Source of the DNA: Nitratireductor pacificus pht-3B
GTDB lineage: Bacteria > Pseudomonadota > Alphaproteobacteria > Rhizobiales > Rhizobiaceae
Direction of reading: 5' to 3'
NCBI RefSeq assembly: GCF_000300335.1
Contig: NZ_AMRM01000008.1
Span: forward strand, 116,816 to 180,815
DNA: 64,000 bases
Shown: piece by piece, positions 7,743 to 14,660 of the stretch
How the letters are laid out: every line of letters starts with the position of its first letter
How positions within the stretch are numbered: position 1 is the first letter of the stretch
Made by a program: the position numbers and the translations under genes
The notes under the pieces: generated by a model
Databases searched by the model: none
What the model was told of the DNA's origin: nothing
The model's input: the letters and a program-made list of their open reading frames with translations, nothing else

Positions 7743-8777
7743 TCAGAACGCGCCCTGATAGGTCATCGCGCCCTGGAAGGGCAGGCCCTGGAACTCCTCG
7801 ATCCATTCCTTCATCGCGTCTTCCGGCTCGATGTCGGCGAAGAGGTCGGGATAGAGCCATTTGGCCACCTGCAACGCGCCGGTGACCTTCGACGAGCCGC
7901 CGGCCAGATAGTAGTTGATCATGTAGGCGTTGCCGTCCGCGCCGGCGGGCGTGCCCAGAATGTCCTGGCGCGTCGAGAGGCCCTGCCAGCTCTCGGCGAA
8001 CTTTTCCTCAGGAATGGTGGCGTAGGAGCCGGGCTGAAGCTTGATCACCAGGTCCGGCGCGCGGGCGACGATCTCCTCGGGGTCGACGGTGAAGCTGTTC
8101 TCGTTGCCGCGCGAAGTGGGCTCCTTCTTGATGTCGATGTCGCCGAAGACGTTGATGCCGCCGCCGGCCTCGATCATCGAATGCCAGCCGGAGCCGGGCG
8201 TGACGGTCACGAAGTCGCGCACTTCCTCGAGATAGACGCGCTTGCGCTCGACGCCCTTCAGGCGCTCGGCCAAAAGGTCCATGTAGCCGGTGTAGAAAGA
8301 GACCAGCTCCGTGGCGCGCTGTTCCTTGTCGAACAGCTTTCCGAAGAGCGTGACATTGTCGACATGCTGCAGCGTGTCCCAGGCGGTCACCACCAGGACG
8401 GGGATGCCGAACGGCTCGAGCTGGCGCGCCGCCTCCTCGTAGACGCCGTTGCGCGGCATGATCACCACGTCGGGCTTCAGGGCAACGATCGCCTCGTAGT
8501 TCGGCTGGGTCTGGCCCTGGCCGGCAATGTCCTCATCGCCGAACTCGGGCCAGTATTTCGGGTCGCGCATGGTGCTGGCGTCGACGCCGACCACCTTGTC
8601 GACGGCGCCGATGGCGCGGGCGAACTCGACCGCGTAGCGGTTGAAGATGACGGCCCGCTCGATGGGAAGCGTCAGCTCCACCGTGCGGCCGGCGTCGTCG
8701 GTGAAGGTCTCGGCGGCAGCCGAAAACGCGCTCGATATGGCCAGCGCGAGGGCCAGCAGGAAATGTCTCGGTTTCAT
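7743..8777 (-). CDS. Periplasmic substrate-binding protein of the cobalamin-riboswitch ABC transporter
   Basis: A 344-residue FepB/BtuF-type binding protein with a signal peptide (MKPRHFLLALALAISSAFSA, cleaved near AAAETF). The family core is visible in TFTDDAGRTVELTLPIERAVIFN, GAVDKVVGVDAS, a PDVVIMPRNGVYEEAARQLEPFGIPVLVV block and SGWHSMIEAGGGINVF. Two start codons are possible: ATG at 8786 or ATG at 8777. I prefer 8777. It lies one base after the stop codon of the leader ORF, and neither ATG has its own clear SD, so reinitiation from the leader ORF is the likely route. At about 345 residues it is longer than E. coli BtuF, so the ligand could be a corrinoid precursor or another cobalt chelate. 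Confidence 0.87.
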   Translation of the reverse strand: MKPRHFLLALALAISSAFSAAAETFTDDAGRTVELTLPIERAVIFNRYAVEFARAIGAVDKVVGVDASTMRDPKYWPEFGDEDIAGQGQTQPNYEAIVALKPDVVIMPRNGVYEEAARQLEPFGIPVLVVTAWDTLQHVDNVTLFGKLFDKEQRATELVSFYTGYMDLLAERLKGVERKRVYLEEVRDFVTVTPGSGWHSMIEAGGGINVFGDIDIKKEPTSRGNENSFTVDPEEIVARAPDLVIKLQPGSYATIPEEKFAESWQGLSTRQDILGTPAGADGNAYMINYYLAGGSSKVTGALQVAKWLYPDLFADIEPEDAMKEWIEEFQGLPFQGAMTYQGAF

Positions 8778-8778
8778 T

Positions 8779-8907
8779 CTATTCATCCAGGCAGGAGGAC
8801 GCCGCGAGGATGAGCTTCAGAAGGGGGAAAGCGCTTCCCGCCTCTGCTGCAGGGCAGGAAAACGAATGGTTGCCGGCATGTGGAATGCCAGGACTGGAAC
8901 GTGCCAT
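8779..8907 (-). CDS. Leader ORF of the cobalamin-riboswitch operon (42 aa)
   Basis: This short frame encodes 42 residues (MARSSPGIPHAGN to the end CLDE). Its ATG at 8907 follows a near-perfect SD (AGGAGG, 5 bases away) directly downstream of the riboswitch. Its TAG stop (8779-8781) overlaps the first possible ATG of the binding-protein gene and sits one base before the second. The GGCAGG that begins the SD region is complementary to CCTGCC at the riboswitch's 3' end, so the riboswitch could hide this ribosome site. I infer a translational relay: riboswitch controls leader ORF, leader ORF couples to the transporter. The peptide shows no domain and no obvious function. Confidence 0.5.
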   Translation of the reverse strand: MARSSPGIPHAGNHSFSCPAAEAGSAFPLLKLILAASSCLDE

Positions 8908-8944
8908 ACGAGCCTCCTGCCGGTCACCTCGCCGGCAATTGCGG

Positions 8945-9125
8945 TTGTCGATACGGCAGGTCTCCTGGCTCGCGGCTCCTGCGCTTTGCGATCCCTTCCC
9001 AGCCGCTTGGGGCCAGTGGCACGATCGCCGAGCTTACCGCTTACAGTTGCGAGGGCAGCCTCGGATTTGGACTTCATCAGCCCGCACCGCGTTCCCTTTT
9101 CATCCACTTGCGTGGAACCGTAGCG
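8945..9125 (-). promoter_or_regulatory. Cobalamin (B12) riboswitch
   Basis: Read on the minus strand, the conserved elements appear in order: an initial GGTTCC-type stem, GGGAACGCGGTG, the B12-box core GCTGCCCTCGCAACTGTAAG with the following CGGTAAGC, then GTGCCACTGG, GGGAAGG and the closing GAGCCAGGAGACCTGCC. These match the AdoCbl riboswitch consensus. It lies 38 bases upstream of the leader-ORF start and about 170 bases before the transporter binding protein. Adenosylcobalamin binding normally lowers expression. Ends are approximate. Confidence 0.95.
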
Positions 9126-9194
9126 GCGGGACCGTAGAGTGCGCGCGGGAGGAAAGCAAGACGCGCGCCGGCAGTTCGCCGGCGCTGTGGCAGG

Positions 9195-9638
9195 TCAGCC
9201 GCCGTGGGTGCCTGTCGGATTCTGTGGAAGGCGGAAGAACATCGCGAGCTTGAGGCTCTGGGCGATCCGTTCCGCACGTTCCATGAAAGCCGCCGCCACC
9301 TCCGGCGTGCACATGTCCGCGGTGGTCTTCCGGAAGAGGGCGAGCCAGATGTCGAAGTCTTCTTCCCGGACCTGCTTCAGCCGGACATGGGCGGGAACGG
9401 GGCGCCCGCTGTAACTGCCGTCCTTGAACATCACGGCGCTCCAGAAATCCGTCATCTTCTCCAGATGCGGTTCCCAGTGATCGCCGATGACACCGGCGAA
9501 AATCGGTCCGAGCCGCGTGTCGGCGCGTATGCGCCTGTAGAATTCGCGGACCAGCCTGCCGATGAATTCCCTGTCCACCTCGGGATGCGCCAGCGCCCGC
9601 TCGGGCTTCGGTCGGCTTGTCAGCAGTTCGTCTCGCAT
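9195..9638 (-). CDS. Group III truncated haemoglobin
   Basis: A 147-residue globin of the 2-on-2 group III (P) family, binding haem in the cytoplasm. The helices show FYRRIRADTRLGPIF (B10 Tyr34), HWEPHLEKMTDFWSAVMF (distal side, conserved Trp), the proximal His84 in PAHVRLKQ, and DFDIWLALFRKT with the group III Trp. The ATG follows an AAGG SD by about 7 bases. The gene lies downstream of nirK on the same strand, separated by a strong GC hairpin. That position fits a role in nitric oxide detoxification or nitrosative stress during nitrite reduction, which is inference. Confidence 0.9.
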   Translation of the reverse strand: MRDELLTSRPKPERALAHPEVDREFIGRLVREFYRRIRADTRLGPIFAGVIGDHWEPHLEKMTDFWSAVMFKDGSYSGRPVPAHVRLKQVREEDFDIWLALFRKTTADMCTPEVAAAFMERAERIAQSLKLAMFFRLPQNPTGTHGG

Positions 9639-9669
9639 GGTTCGCCTTTGTCGGTATCAGTGATGTGTA

Positions 9670-9712
9670 GGAGTACGGGGCGCCGGCCACAAGGACCGGC
9701 GTCCCGTACTCC
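9670..9712 (-). terminator. Stem-loop between nirK and the truncated haemoglobin gene
   Basis: A 17-bp arm at 9670-9686 pairs with 9696-9712 with a single G-T mismatch and a 9-base loop, starting 3 bases after the nirK stop on the minus strand. No U-run follows, so it may act as a 3' mRNA stabiliser or partial terminator rather than a complete stop. Confidence 0.65.
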
Positions 9713-9715
9713 GGT

Positions 9716-11239
9716 TTATTCGGCGGCCTGCTCGGCAGGTCCGGCGTGCATGATGTCATCGTCCTCCGGTCCGTCGACGATCAGATAGCCAGCCAGGCCG
9801 CGCTCCGCCCGCGACAGGGCATGGTCCACCAGGACGTAATGCCCGCCGCGGTCGATCTTGAAGTCGACGATGGTCGCGCCGCCGGGGGCGACGGTCACCG
9901 TCTGGACGCCCTGCACGGGCGGGGAGAGGACGCTGCCCATCGAATAGACGCTGTCGAAGATCTCGCCGATCACGTGGAACGAGGAGGTGAAGTTGGGTCC
10001 GCCGACACCGAAATAGATGCGCACGGTCTCACCGGCATTGGCGTAGAGCGGATGGGTCTTGGTCAGCGAGCCGACGGCGCCGTTGAACAGGAAGTATTCG
10101 GGCCGCTCGGAGATCAGCTTGTCGTAATCCATCTCCATCTCGCCCTGCGTGCCGAACGGTTCGACCGTGTAGAGCTCGCCCTGCATCACGTAGAACTCGC
10201 GGTCGACCTGCGGCAGCCCGCCTTCCGGTTCGACCAGGATCAGCCCGTACATGCCGCTGGTGATGTGATGCGCCACGCTGGGTGTCGCGCAGTGATAGAC
10301 GTAGATGCCGGGCTTCAGCGCCTTGAAGGTGACGACGGTCTCGTCGCCGGGGTCGGTCTGCGTCGCGTGGGCGCCGCCGCCGGGACCCGTCGCCGCATGG
10401 AAATCGACAGAGTGGGCCATGACGCTGTCGGCCGGATTCTTCAGGTGAACCTCGACCGTGTCGCCGACGCGGACGCGGACGAACGGGCCGGGCACCTTGG
10501 AATTGAAGGTCCAGTAGGTATAGGTCGTGCCGTCATCCAGCTTGCCGACCAGTTCGACCGTCTCCAGGTCGACCTTGACCACCTTGGGGCCGCGCTGCCC
10601 GACCGGTCCCGGCAGGTCGGCCGGGTCGCGGACCACGTCGGCCGCGTCGGACGACATCGCCTCGCGCTGCCCGGGCATCACCCGGATCAGGCCTTCCATG
10701 CCCGCTTCCCGGTGTCCGGCGATGGAGCAGAAATAGCTGAACTCGCCGACCTTGCTTGCCGTGAAGGAAAAGGTTGAGGACGCGTTCTTGTCGACGACGA
10801 TCGACGAGCGCGCCGCATACTGGTCGATCACCACGTCATGCTCGGCGCCCTCGCCGTTGATCAGGTTGATCTGGACCAGTTCCCCCTCGTGAACCATCAG
10901 GGTCGGGTTGACCTGGCCGTTGATGTCGCCGCCGACCCCGATATAGACCATGCGGCCCTCGGCGATCCCCGTCTTCAGGGTGAAGATCGTCGCGCTGTGG
11001 TAGCTCTGCGCCGCCGCGCCCCCGGTCGTTGCGGGGGCCGGCTCGGCTGCCGGGGCGGTCTCGGTCTGAGCCGAAGCCGGCGAGAGGAACAGCAGCGAGG
11101 CGCATGCTGCCGCGATCGCCAGCCATCCGCCGCCGCGCTTGCGGAGGCCCGGCCTGTCCTGCCGGGCTTTCCTGCCGCTCGTCTGGCCGGGGTTTCTTTC
11201 CGGCCGCCATTTCTGGTGTTCAAGCATGGTGTTGTCCAT
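9716..11239 (-). CDS. nirK: Copper nitrite reductase with an extra N-terminal cupredoxin domain
   Basis: Reduces nitrite to nitric oxide in the periplasm. The protein is about 507 residues with an extended N-terminus, a signal segment (WLAIAAACASLLFLSPASAQ) and three cupredoxin domains. The first carries its own type 1 copper set: His in GEGAEHDVVI, then Cys, His and Met in FSYFCSIAGHREAGMEG. The last two are the normal NirK core: AHSVDFH and VYHCATPSVAHHITSGMYG provide type 1 and type 2 ligands, and SSFHVIGEIFD the second type 2 His. The layout matches the three-domain NirK of Hyphomicrobium denitrificans. I chose ATG 11239 (ATG 11227 possible) because an NnrR box is centred 64 bases upstream; longer starts would overlap the promoter. 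Confidence 0.95.
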   Translation of the reverse strand: MDNTMLEHQKWRPERNPGQTSGRKARQDRPGLRKRGGGWLAIAAACASLLFLSPASAQTETAPAAEPAPATTGGAAAQSYHSATIFTLKTGIAEGRMVYIGVGGDINGQVNPTLMVHEGELVQINLINGEGAEHDVVIDQYAARSSIVVDKNASSTFSFTASKVGEFSYFCSIAGHREAGMEGLIRVMPGQREAMSSDAADVVRDPADLPGPVGQRGPKVVKVDLETVELVGKLDDGTTYTYWTFNSKVPGPFVRVRVGDTVEVHLKNPADSVMAHSVDFHAATGPGGGAHATQTDPGDETVVTFKALKPGIYVYHCATPSVAHHITSGMYGLILVEPEGGLPQVDREFYVMQGELYTVEPFGTQGEMEMDYDKLISERPEYFLFNGAVGSLTKTHPLYANAGETVRIYFGVGGPNFTSSFHVIGEIFDSVYSMGSVLSPPVQGVQTVTVAPGGATIVDFKIDRGGHYVLVDHALSRAERGLAGYLIVDGPEDDDIMHAGPAEQAAE

Positions 11240-11296
11240 TTCTGTCGTGCAAGGAAGATGCATGAGGAAACCTACGCCGCAGGCGCGGGGTGCTCT

Positions 11297-11310
11297 TTGC
11301 GCAAACGCAA
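11297..11310 (-). promoter_or_regulatory. NnrR box upstream of nirK
   Basis: TTGCGCAAACGCAA is a perfect match to the alphaproteobacterial TTGCG-N4-CGCAA site for NnrR/DNR-type Crp/Fnr regulators. Its centre is 64 bases from the chosen nirK start, which places a class II transcription start near 11262 and leaves a short leader. Confidence 0.8.
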
Positions 11311-11326
11311 GCAAATCACACCGCGC

Positions 11327-12529
11327 TCAGGCCTGTTTCGGCGCGGCGGCGGCCTGCAGGCGCGGGCGCAGAAGCATGCCGCCATAGAGCGCCGCATAGC
11401 CGAGGAACGCGACGGCCCAGGCCGTGGCGGCGAGATGCATCGGCCAGTCTCCGGGCAGGCCCAGCGCGCCGGCGATGCGGGCCGCCGCCGCGATCAGCAC
11501 GGCGGCGAACACGAACGAGCCGGCCCCGCCGGCGCTGAGCTGCCGCCCCGTATGACCGAGCGTCGCCCGCACCATGATGGCAAGCGTCATGCTGCCGATC
11601 GCCCCGGCTCCGAACGCATGGATCCCCGCCGCTGCCGCGACCGTTCCGGGCAGGATGGCCGCTGCCGCTGCGAGCGCCATTCCGAGCGGCACGAAGGCGT
11701 AGGCGATATGCAGGATGAGCACCAGCGGGTCGCGCAGCGTGCGGTGGCCTGCCCAACGCAGGAGCCGGACGCCGTTCAGGCTCGCCGCCACGGCGAGGAG
11801 CACTCCCGTCGCCATGTCTTCGGGACGGAATGTCCACAGGCCGAGCGCCAGCGCCGAGCCGGCGATCACCGCCATGTCGAAGCGGTTGAACGGCACGGGC
11901 AGGCGCCCCGAATTTTCGCGCACCAGCCAGTTGCGCGTGAAACTCGGTATGACGCGCCCGCCGATGATCGTGATGAGCACGATGGCGGCGGCGATCCCCA
12001 GTCGCTTTCCGGTGTCGGAGAAGCCGGCGGAACGCACCTCGAGATGAAACAGGATGTTGGCCGCCAGCAGGATGGCGACCGGCGCCAGCACCTTCAGATT
12101 GCGCCAGTTCCGCCCGGCGACGATCTCCACCGCCGCCGCGCCGGCGACCGCCAGCAGGAAGGCGCAGTCGATGGCGGCCGCCGCAAGCCATCCGATCTGC
12201 GCCGAGAAGAAGACGGCGAGGCGACCGGCCAGCCAGAGCAGGACGAGGCCCAGCAGCGGCAATCCCTGCACCGGCAGGCGTCCGGTCCAGTTGGGAATGG
12301 CCGTCAGCAGGAACCCGGTGACGATCGCCGCCACATAGCCGAACACCATTTCGTGGACGTGCCAGTCGACCGGCGCGAAGACGCTCGCGGTTTCGAGATG
12401 GCCGTAGAGAAGCGGCAGCCAGAAAAGAACGGCGAGCCCGGCATACAGTGCGCCGAGCAGGAAGAACGGCCGGAAGCCATAGGAAAGCACGGCGGGAAGG
12501 TCGCTGGGTCTGGTGCGTGGGACAGCCAT
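11327..12529 (-). CDS. nnrS: NnrS family haem-copper membrane protein
   Basis: A 400-residue inner-membrane protein with about 12 transmembrane helices, of the NnrS family that relieves nitric-oxide stress in denitrifiers. Typical marks are the start LSYGFRPFFLLGALYAGLAVLFWLP, WHVHEMVFGYVAAIVTGFLLTAIPNWTGR (about 55-85, with conserved His), GGRVIPSFTRNWL (about 193) and GAIGSMTLAIMVRATLGHTGR (about 310). The gene lies between pseudoazurin and nirK on the same strand, 93 bases after pseudoazurin. I found no separate NnrR box in that gap, so it is probably read from the pseudoazurin promoter. Confidence 0.92.
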   Translation of the reverse strand: MAVPRTRPSDLPAVLSYGFRPFFLLGALYAGLAVLFWLPLLYGHLETASVFAPVDWHVHEMVFGYVAAIVTGFLLTAIPNWTGRLPVQGLPLLGLVLLWLAGRLAVFFSAQIGWLAAAAIDCAFLLAVAGAAAVEIVAGRNWRNLKVLAPVAILLAANILFHLEVRSAGFSDTGKRLGIAAAIVLITIIGGRVIPSFTRNWLVRENSGRLPVPFNRFDMAVIAGSALALGLWTFRPEDMATGVLLAVAASLNGVRLLRWAGHRTLRDPLVLILHIAYAFVPLGMALAAAAAILPGTVAAAAGIHAFGAGAIGSMTLAIMVRATLGHTGRQLSAGGAGSFVFAAVLIAAAARIAGALGLPGDWPMHLAATAWAVAFLGYAALYGGMLLRPRLQAAAAPKQA

Positions 12530-12622
12530 GCCGCTACCTCGTTCAAACGGCTTGACCGGACAGGGCGCGGCCGGTCCGGTCGGTTCGGGGGATGTCGGGC
12601 CGGCTCATTCGGCCGGCATCGC

Positions 12623-13066
12623 TCAGTTGGCGGCGGCCTGTTCGAGCAGGTCGGCGAACACCTTCTTGGCCTTGCCCGGATGCTTCACCGTCTTTGCCTG
12701 TTCGAGATTGGTCGGCTCGCCGACGACGATCAGCGCCACCATGCCCATGCCGTAATGCGGCAGGCACTTCACGCCATAGACGCCTTCCTCGGTGACCGTC
12801 ACCGTGATCTCCTGGCTGATCTTGCCCTTGAACGGCTCGGCGCCTTCCGGGATCATCCCCTTGATCGACTGGGCGTCGTGGCTCTTGTCGGTCGGCAGGA
12901 AGGTCACCGTGTCACCGGGTTGGGCCACGATGAAATCGGGCTGGAACACCATGGCTCCCTTGTCGCCCTTGTTGAGCATCTGCACCTGGTGATCGGCTGC
13001 CTGCGCTGTTCCCGTCATGAACAGCGCGGTCAGCGCGGTCGCCAGCATCATTGTCGGTTTATTCAT
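12623..13066 (-). CDS. Pseudoazurin (type 1 blue copper protein)
   Basis: Periplasmic electron carrier, the usual donor to copper nitrite reductase. The 147-residue precursor has a signal peptide cleaved after Ala23 (TAQA/ADHQ). Removing 23 residues puts the copper ligands exactly at the classical positions: His40 (KSHDAQ), Cys78, His81 and Met86 ([12 protein letters not shown]). The mature protein of 124 residues is the normal length. It starts 73 bases from an NnrR box shared with the divergent regulator gene and lies at the head of the pseudoazurin-nnrS-nirK string. Confidence 0.95.
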   Translation of the reverse strand: MNKPTMMLATALTALFMTGTAQAADHQVQMLNKGDKGAMVFQPDFIVAQPGDTVTFLPTDKSHDAQSIKGMIPEGAEPFKGKISQEITVTVTEEGVYGVKCLPHYGMGMVALIVVGEPTNLEQAKTVKHPGKAKKVFADLLEQAAAN

Positions 13067-13138
13067 AGTCTCGGTCCTTTCCCGTCGGCATGGGTTGCGC
13101 CGACGGGGCGGTTATAGGGAGGTTCACGGGAGCGGTAT

Positions 13139-13152
13139 TTGTCGCAGCGCAA
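13139..13152. promoter_or_regulatory. NnrR box between pseudoazurin and nnrR
   Basis: TTGTCGCAGCGCAA fits the TTG-N8-CAA core of NnrR sites. It lies 73 bases from the pseudoazurin ATG and 101 bases from the nnrR GTG, so it can serve either direction. The first TTG is also the first possible start codon of the nnrR frame, which argues against that long start. Confidence 0.72.
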
Positions 13153-13252
13153 ATTAATCCGAACAAAGACGTTTCCCCTTCGGAGCAAAAGCTTGCGGTC
13201 GGTCGGCCCAGATGGGACAGTGCCCTTGCCTGCAAGCCTTTCCGGGGAAGCC

Positions 13253-13957
13253 GTGACCCAGCTCGACCGCTCGCTGATCGCCGAACTGCCGCCGTTTCAG
13301 GGATTGGAGCCGGCGGCGCTCGACCATGTTCTCGGCGAGGCCCGCTCGCTGCGCGTTGCGAAGGATGCGGCGATCTTCGAACAGGAAGAGGAAGCGAAGA
13401 ACTTCTTCCTGCTGCTCGACGGTCACGTGCGGGTGGTCAAGACCACGCCGGACGGCCAGCAGGTGATCGTGCGATACATCAGTTGCGGGGAACTCCTCGG
13501 CATCGCGCAGGCGCTGGGGCTGAAAGCCTATCCGGCGAGCGCGATCGCGGCCGTGGATTGTGTCGTGCTGGCCTGGCCCGGCCGGCTGTGGTCCGATTTC
13601 TCGACGCGCTATCCGAGCTTCGGAGCCGACACCTACAGGACCGTCGGCGCGCGCCTCCAGGAAGCGCATACGCGCGTTGTCGAGATGTCGACGGAACAGG
13701 TCGAGCAGCGCGTCGCCCACGGCCTGCTTCGTCTGGCGAACCAGACGGGCAAGAAGACGCAAGAGGGCGTGCTGATCGACTTTCCGATCTCGCGGCAGGA
13801 CATCGCCGAGATGACCGGCACGACGCTGCACACGGTCAGCCGGCTCCTGAGCGCCTGGGAGGCCGACGGCCTCGTCCGCAGCGGGCGGCAGAAGGTGACC
13901 GTGGTGGAGCCGCACCGGCTGTTCCTGCTGGCGGGCGGCCGCGCCAGGAAAGGCTGA
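13253..13957 (+). CDS. nnrR: NnrR-type Crp/Fnr transcriptional regulator of denitrification
   Basis: A 234-residue Crp/Fnr-family activator, expected to respond to nitric oxide and drive nir/nor genes. It has an N-terminal cyclic-nucleotide-like beta-barrel (LPPFQGLEPAALDHVLGEARSLRVAKDAAIFEQEEEAKNFFLLLDGHVRV), a dimerisation helix and a C-terminal winged helix with the recognition segment ISRQDIAEMTGTTLHTVSRLLSAWE. There is no N-terminal Cys cluster, which separates it from oxygen-sensing FNR. I chose GTG at 13253 (VTQLDRSLIAELPPF, with GGGGAAG just upstream). The open frame extends back to TTG 13139, but that codon is part of the NnrR box. Divergent from pseudoazurin, so autoregulation is plausible. 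Confidence 0.88.
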   Translation: MTQLDRSLIAELPPFQGLEPAALDHVLGEARSLRVAKDAAIFEQEEEAKNFFLLLDGHVRVVKTTPDGQQVIVRYISCGELLGIAQALGLKAYPASAIAAVDCVVLAWPGRLWSDFSTRYPSFGADTYRTVGARLQEAHTRVVEMSTEQVEQRVAHGLLRLANQTGKKTQEGVLIDFPISRQDIAEMTGTTLHTVSRLLSAWEADGLVRSGRQKVTVVEPHRLFLLAGGRARKG

Positions 13958-14176
13958 TCAGGCAGGACCGTCGCCCGCTCCGATGGCGCGCCTGATCGCA
14001 TCGCGAAACGCGCTCCCGTCGATATCGTGTTCCCGGCAGGCATCCGCCATGGTGTGAAACGGCGCGATCGGGCAGCCGACACACAGCATGCGGTGGCGCA
14101 GGATCACCGGGATGGTCGCGGGCCATCGACGCATGATCTCGTCCATCGACATGTCTTCCGTGACCTTCGATTTCAT
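13958..14176 (-). CDS. DUF1858 protein with CxxC motif
   Basis: A 72-residue (78 if ATG 14194 is used) protein of the DUF1858 family, related to the N-terminal domain of ScdA/RIC iron-sulfur repair proteins. The family pattern is clear: MSMDEIMRRWPATIPVILRHRMLCVGCPIAPFHTMADACREHDID, where the CVGC pair is the conserved thiol site and AFRDAIRRA the last helix. The gene ends exactly against the convergent nnrR stop (13957/13958). An NnrR-like box lies about 100 bases upstream, so expression with the nitrite-reduction genes is likely. Function is unproven; a role in Fe-S or redox protection under NO stress is inference. Confidence 0.85.
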   Translation of the reverse strand: MKSKVTEDMSMDEIMRRWPATIPVILRHRMLCVGCPIAPFHTMADACREHDIDGSAFRDAIRRAIGAGDGPA

Positions 14177-14276
14177 CGCAGTTTTCCAAGGCATCAGATC
14201 GGCATCCTAGGCCGCCGGGGCCGTCCGCGTCGTTGTGCTGGCTCAAACAGGAGCGCATTCCTCTTCCCCGAATAAT

Positions 14277-14290
14277 TTGCGCCAGAACAA
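14277..14290. promoter_or_regulatory. NnrR-like box between DUF1858 and the small membrane protein
   Basis: TTGCGCCAGAACAA keeps the TTG-N8-CAA core and the left TTGCG half-site; the right half-site is AACAA instead of CGCAA. It is 101 bases before the DUF1858 ATG at 14176 and 134 bases before the 49-aa gene on the other strand. Confidence 0.6.
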
Positions 14291-14423
14291 AGAACCGCGG
14301 GCGCAGGCCGGTAGGATCGGGACGATCCAGATGACTGGTGGAGCGTCGCAACAACCCGGAAGCCGGAGGCCGCTTTTCGGTCCGGTGCTCCAGCGGAAAC
14401 GCGCCTTCGAACGGAGATGACAC

Positions 14424-14573
14424 ATGGCCCAGACACCAAAGCCCGACGGGCGGGCGCGGGACGCGCTCGACGCCGGACCCGGCATCCACCCCGACAGCAG
14501 CCTGCTCCCGATGCTGATCTGGGGGCTGGTCCTGATCGTCGTCGGGGCGGTCGTCGTGATGGCGTTTGTGTGA
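14424..14573 (+). CDS. Small single-pass membrane protein (49 aa)
   Basis: Not recognised as a named family. The 49 residues begin with a polar Pro/Asp/Arg-rich stretch (MAQTPKPDGRARDALDAGPG) followed by one strong hydrophobic helix (LLPMLIWGLVLIVVGAVVVMAFV) that runs to the stop. A GGAG SD sits 7 bases before the ATG. The layout (cytoplasmic tail plus one C-terminal helix) resembles small accessory subunits of membrane oxidases or tail-anchored regulators. It is divergent from DUF1858 across an NnrR-like box, so it may belong to the denitrification response. Its real-gene status rests on the SD and helix. Confidence 0.55.
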   Translation: MAQTPKPDGRARDALDAGPGIHPDSSLLPMLIWGLVLIVVGAVVVMAFV

Positions 14574-14660
14574 AACGGCAACGCGAAGCGTCCCGCTCCC
14601 GCGCGGAAGCGGCTGATTTGAGGCAGTGACATTGCCGCGGGAATGTGCGACCGCTGCCTG

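Noticed and set aside
6449..7885. Very long open frame on the plus strand opposite the FecCD permease genes
   Set aside because: It is rich in Arg, Asp, Gln and His with no domain and mirrors the codon bias of the minus-strand genes; typical antisense shadow in high-GC DNA. The same holds for the long frames at 10838-13117, 18921-20456 and 24233-25822.
8817..9107. 96-residue minus-strand frame over the cobalamin riboswitch
   Set aside because: It runs through the conserved riboswitch RNA; the open frame is coincidental. The shorter frame at 8779-8907 is better supported by its SD and overlap.
12530..12622. NnrR box before nnrS
   Set aside because: No TTG-N8-CAA site is present in the 93-base gap; transcription from the pseudoazurin promoter is simpler.
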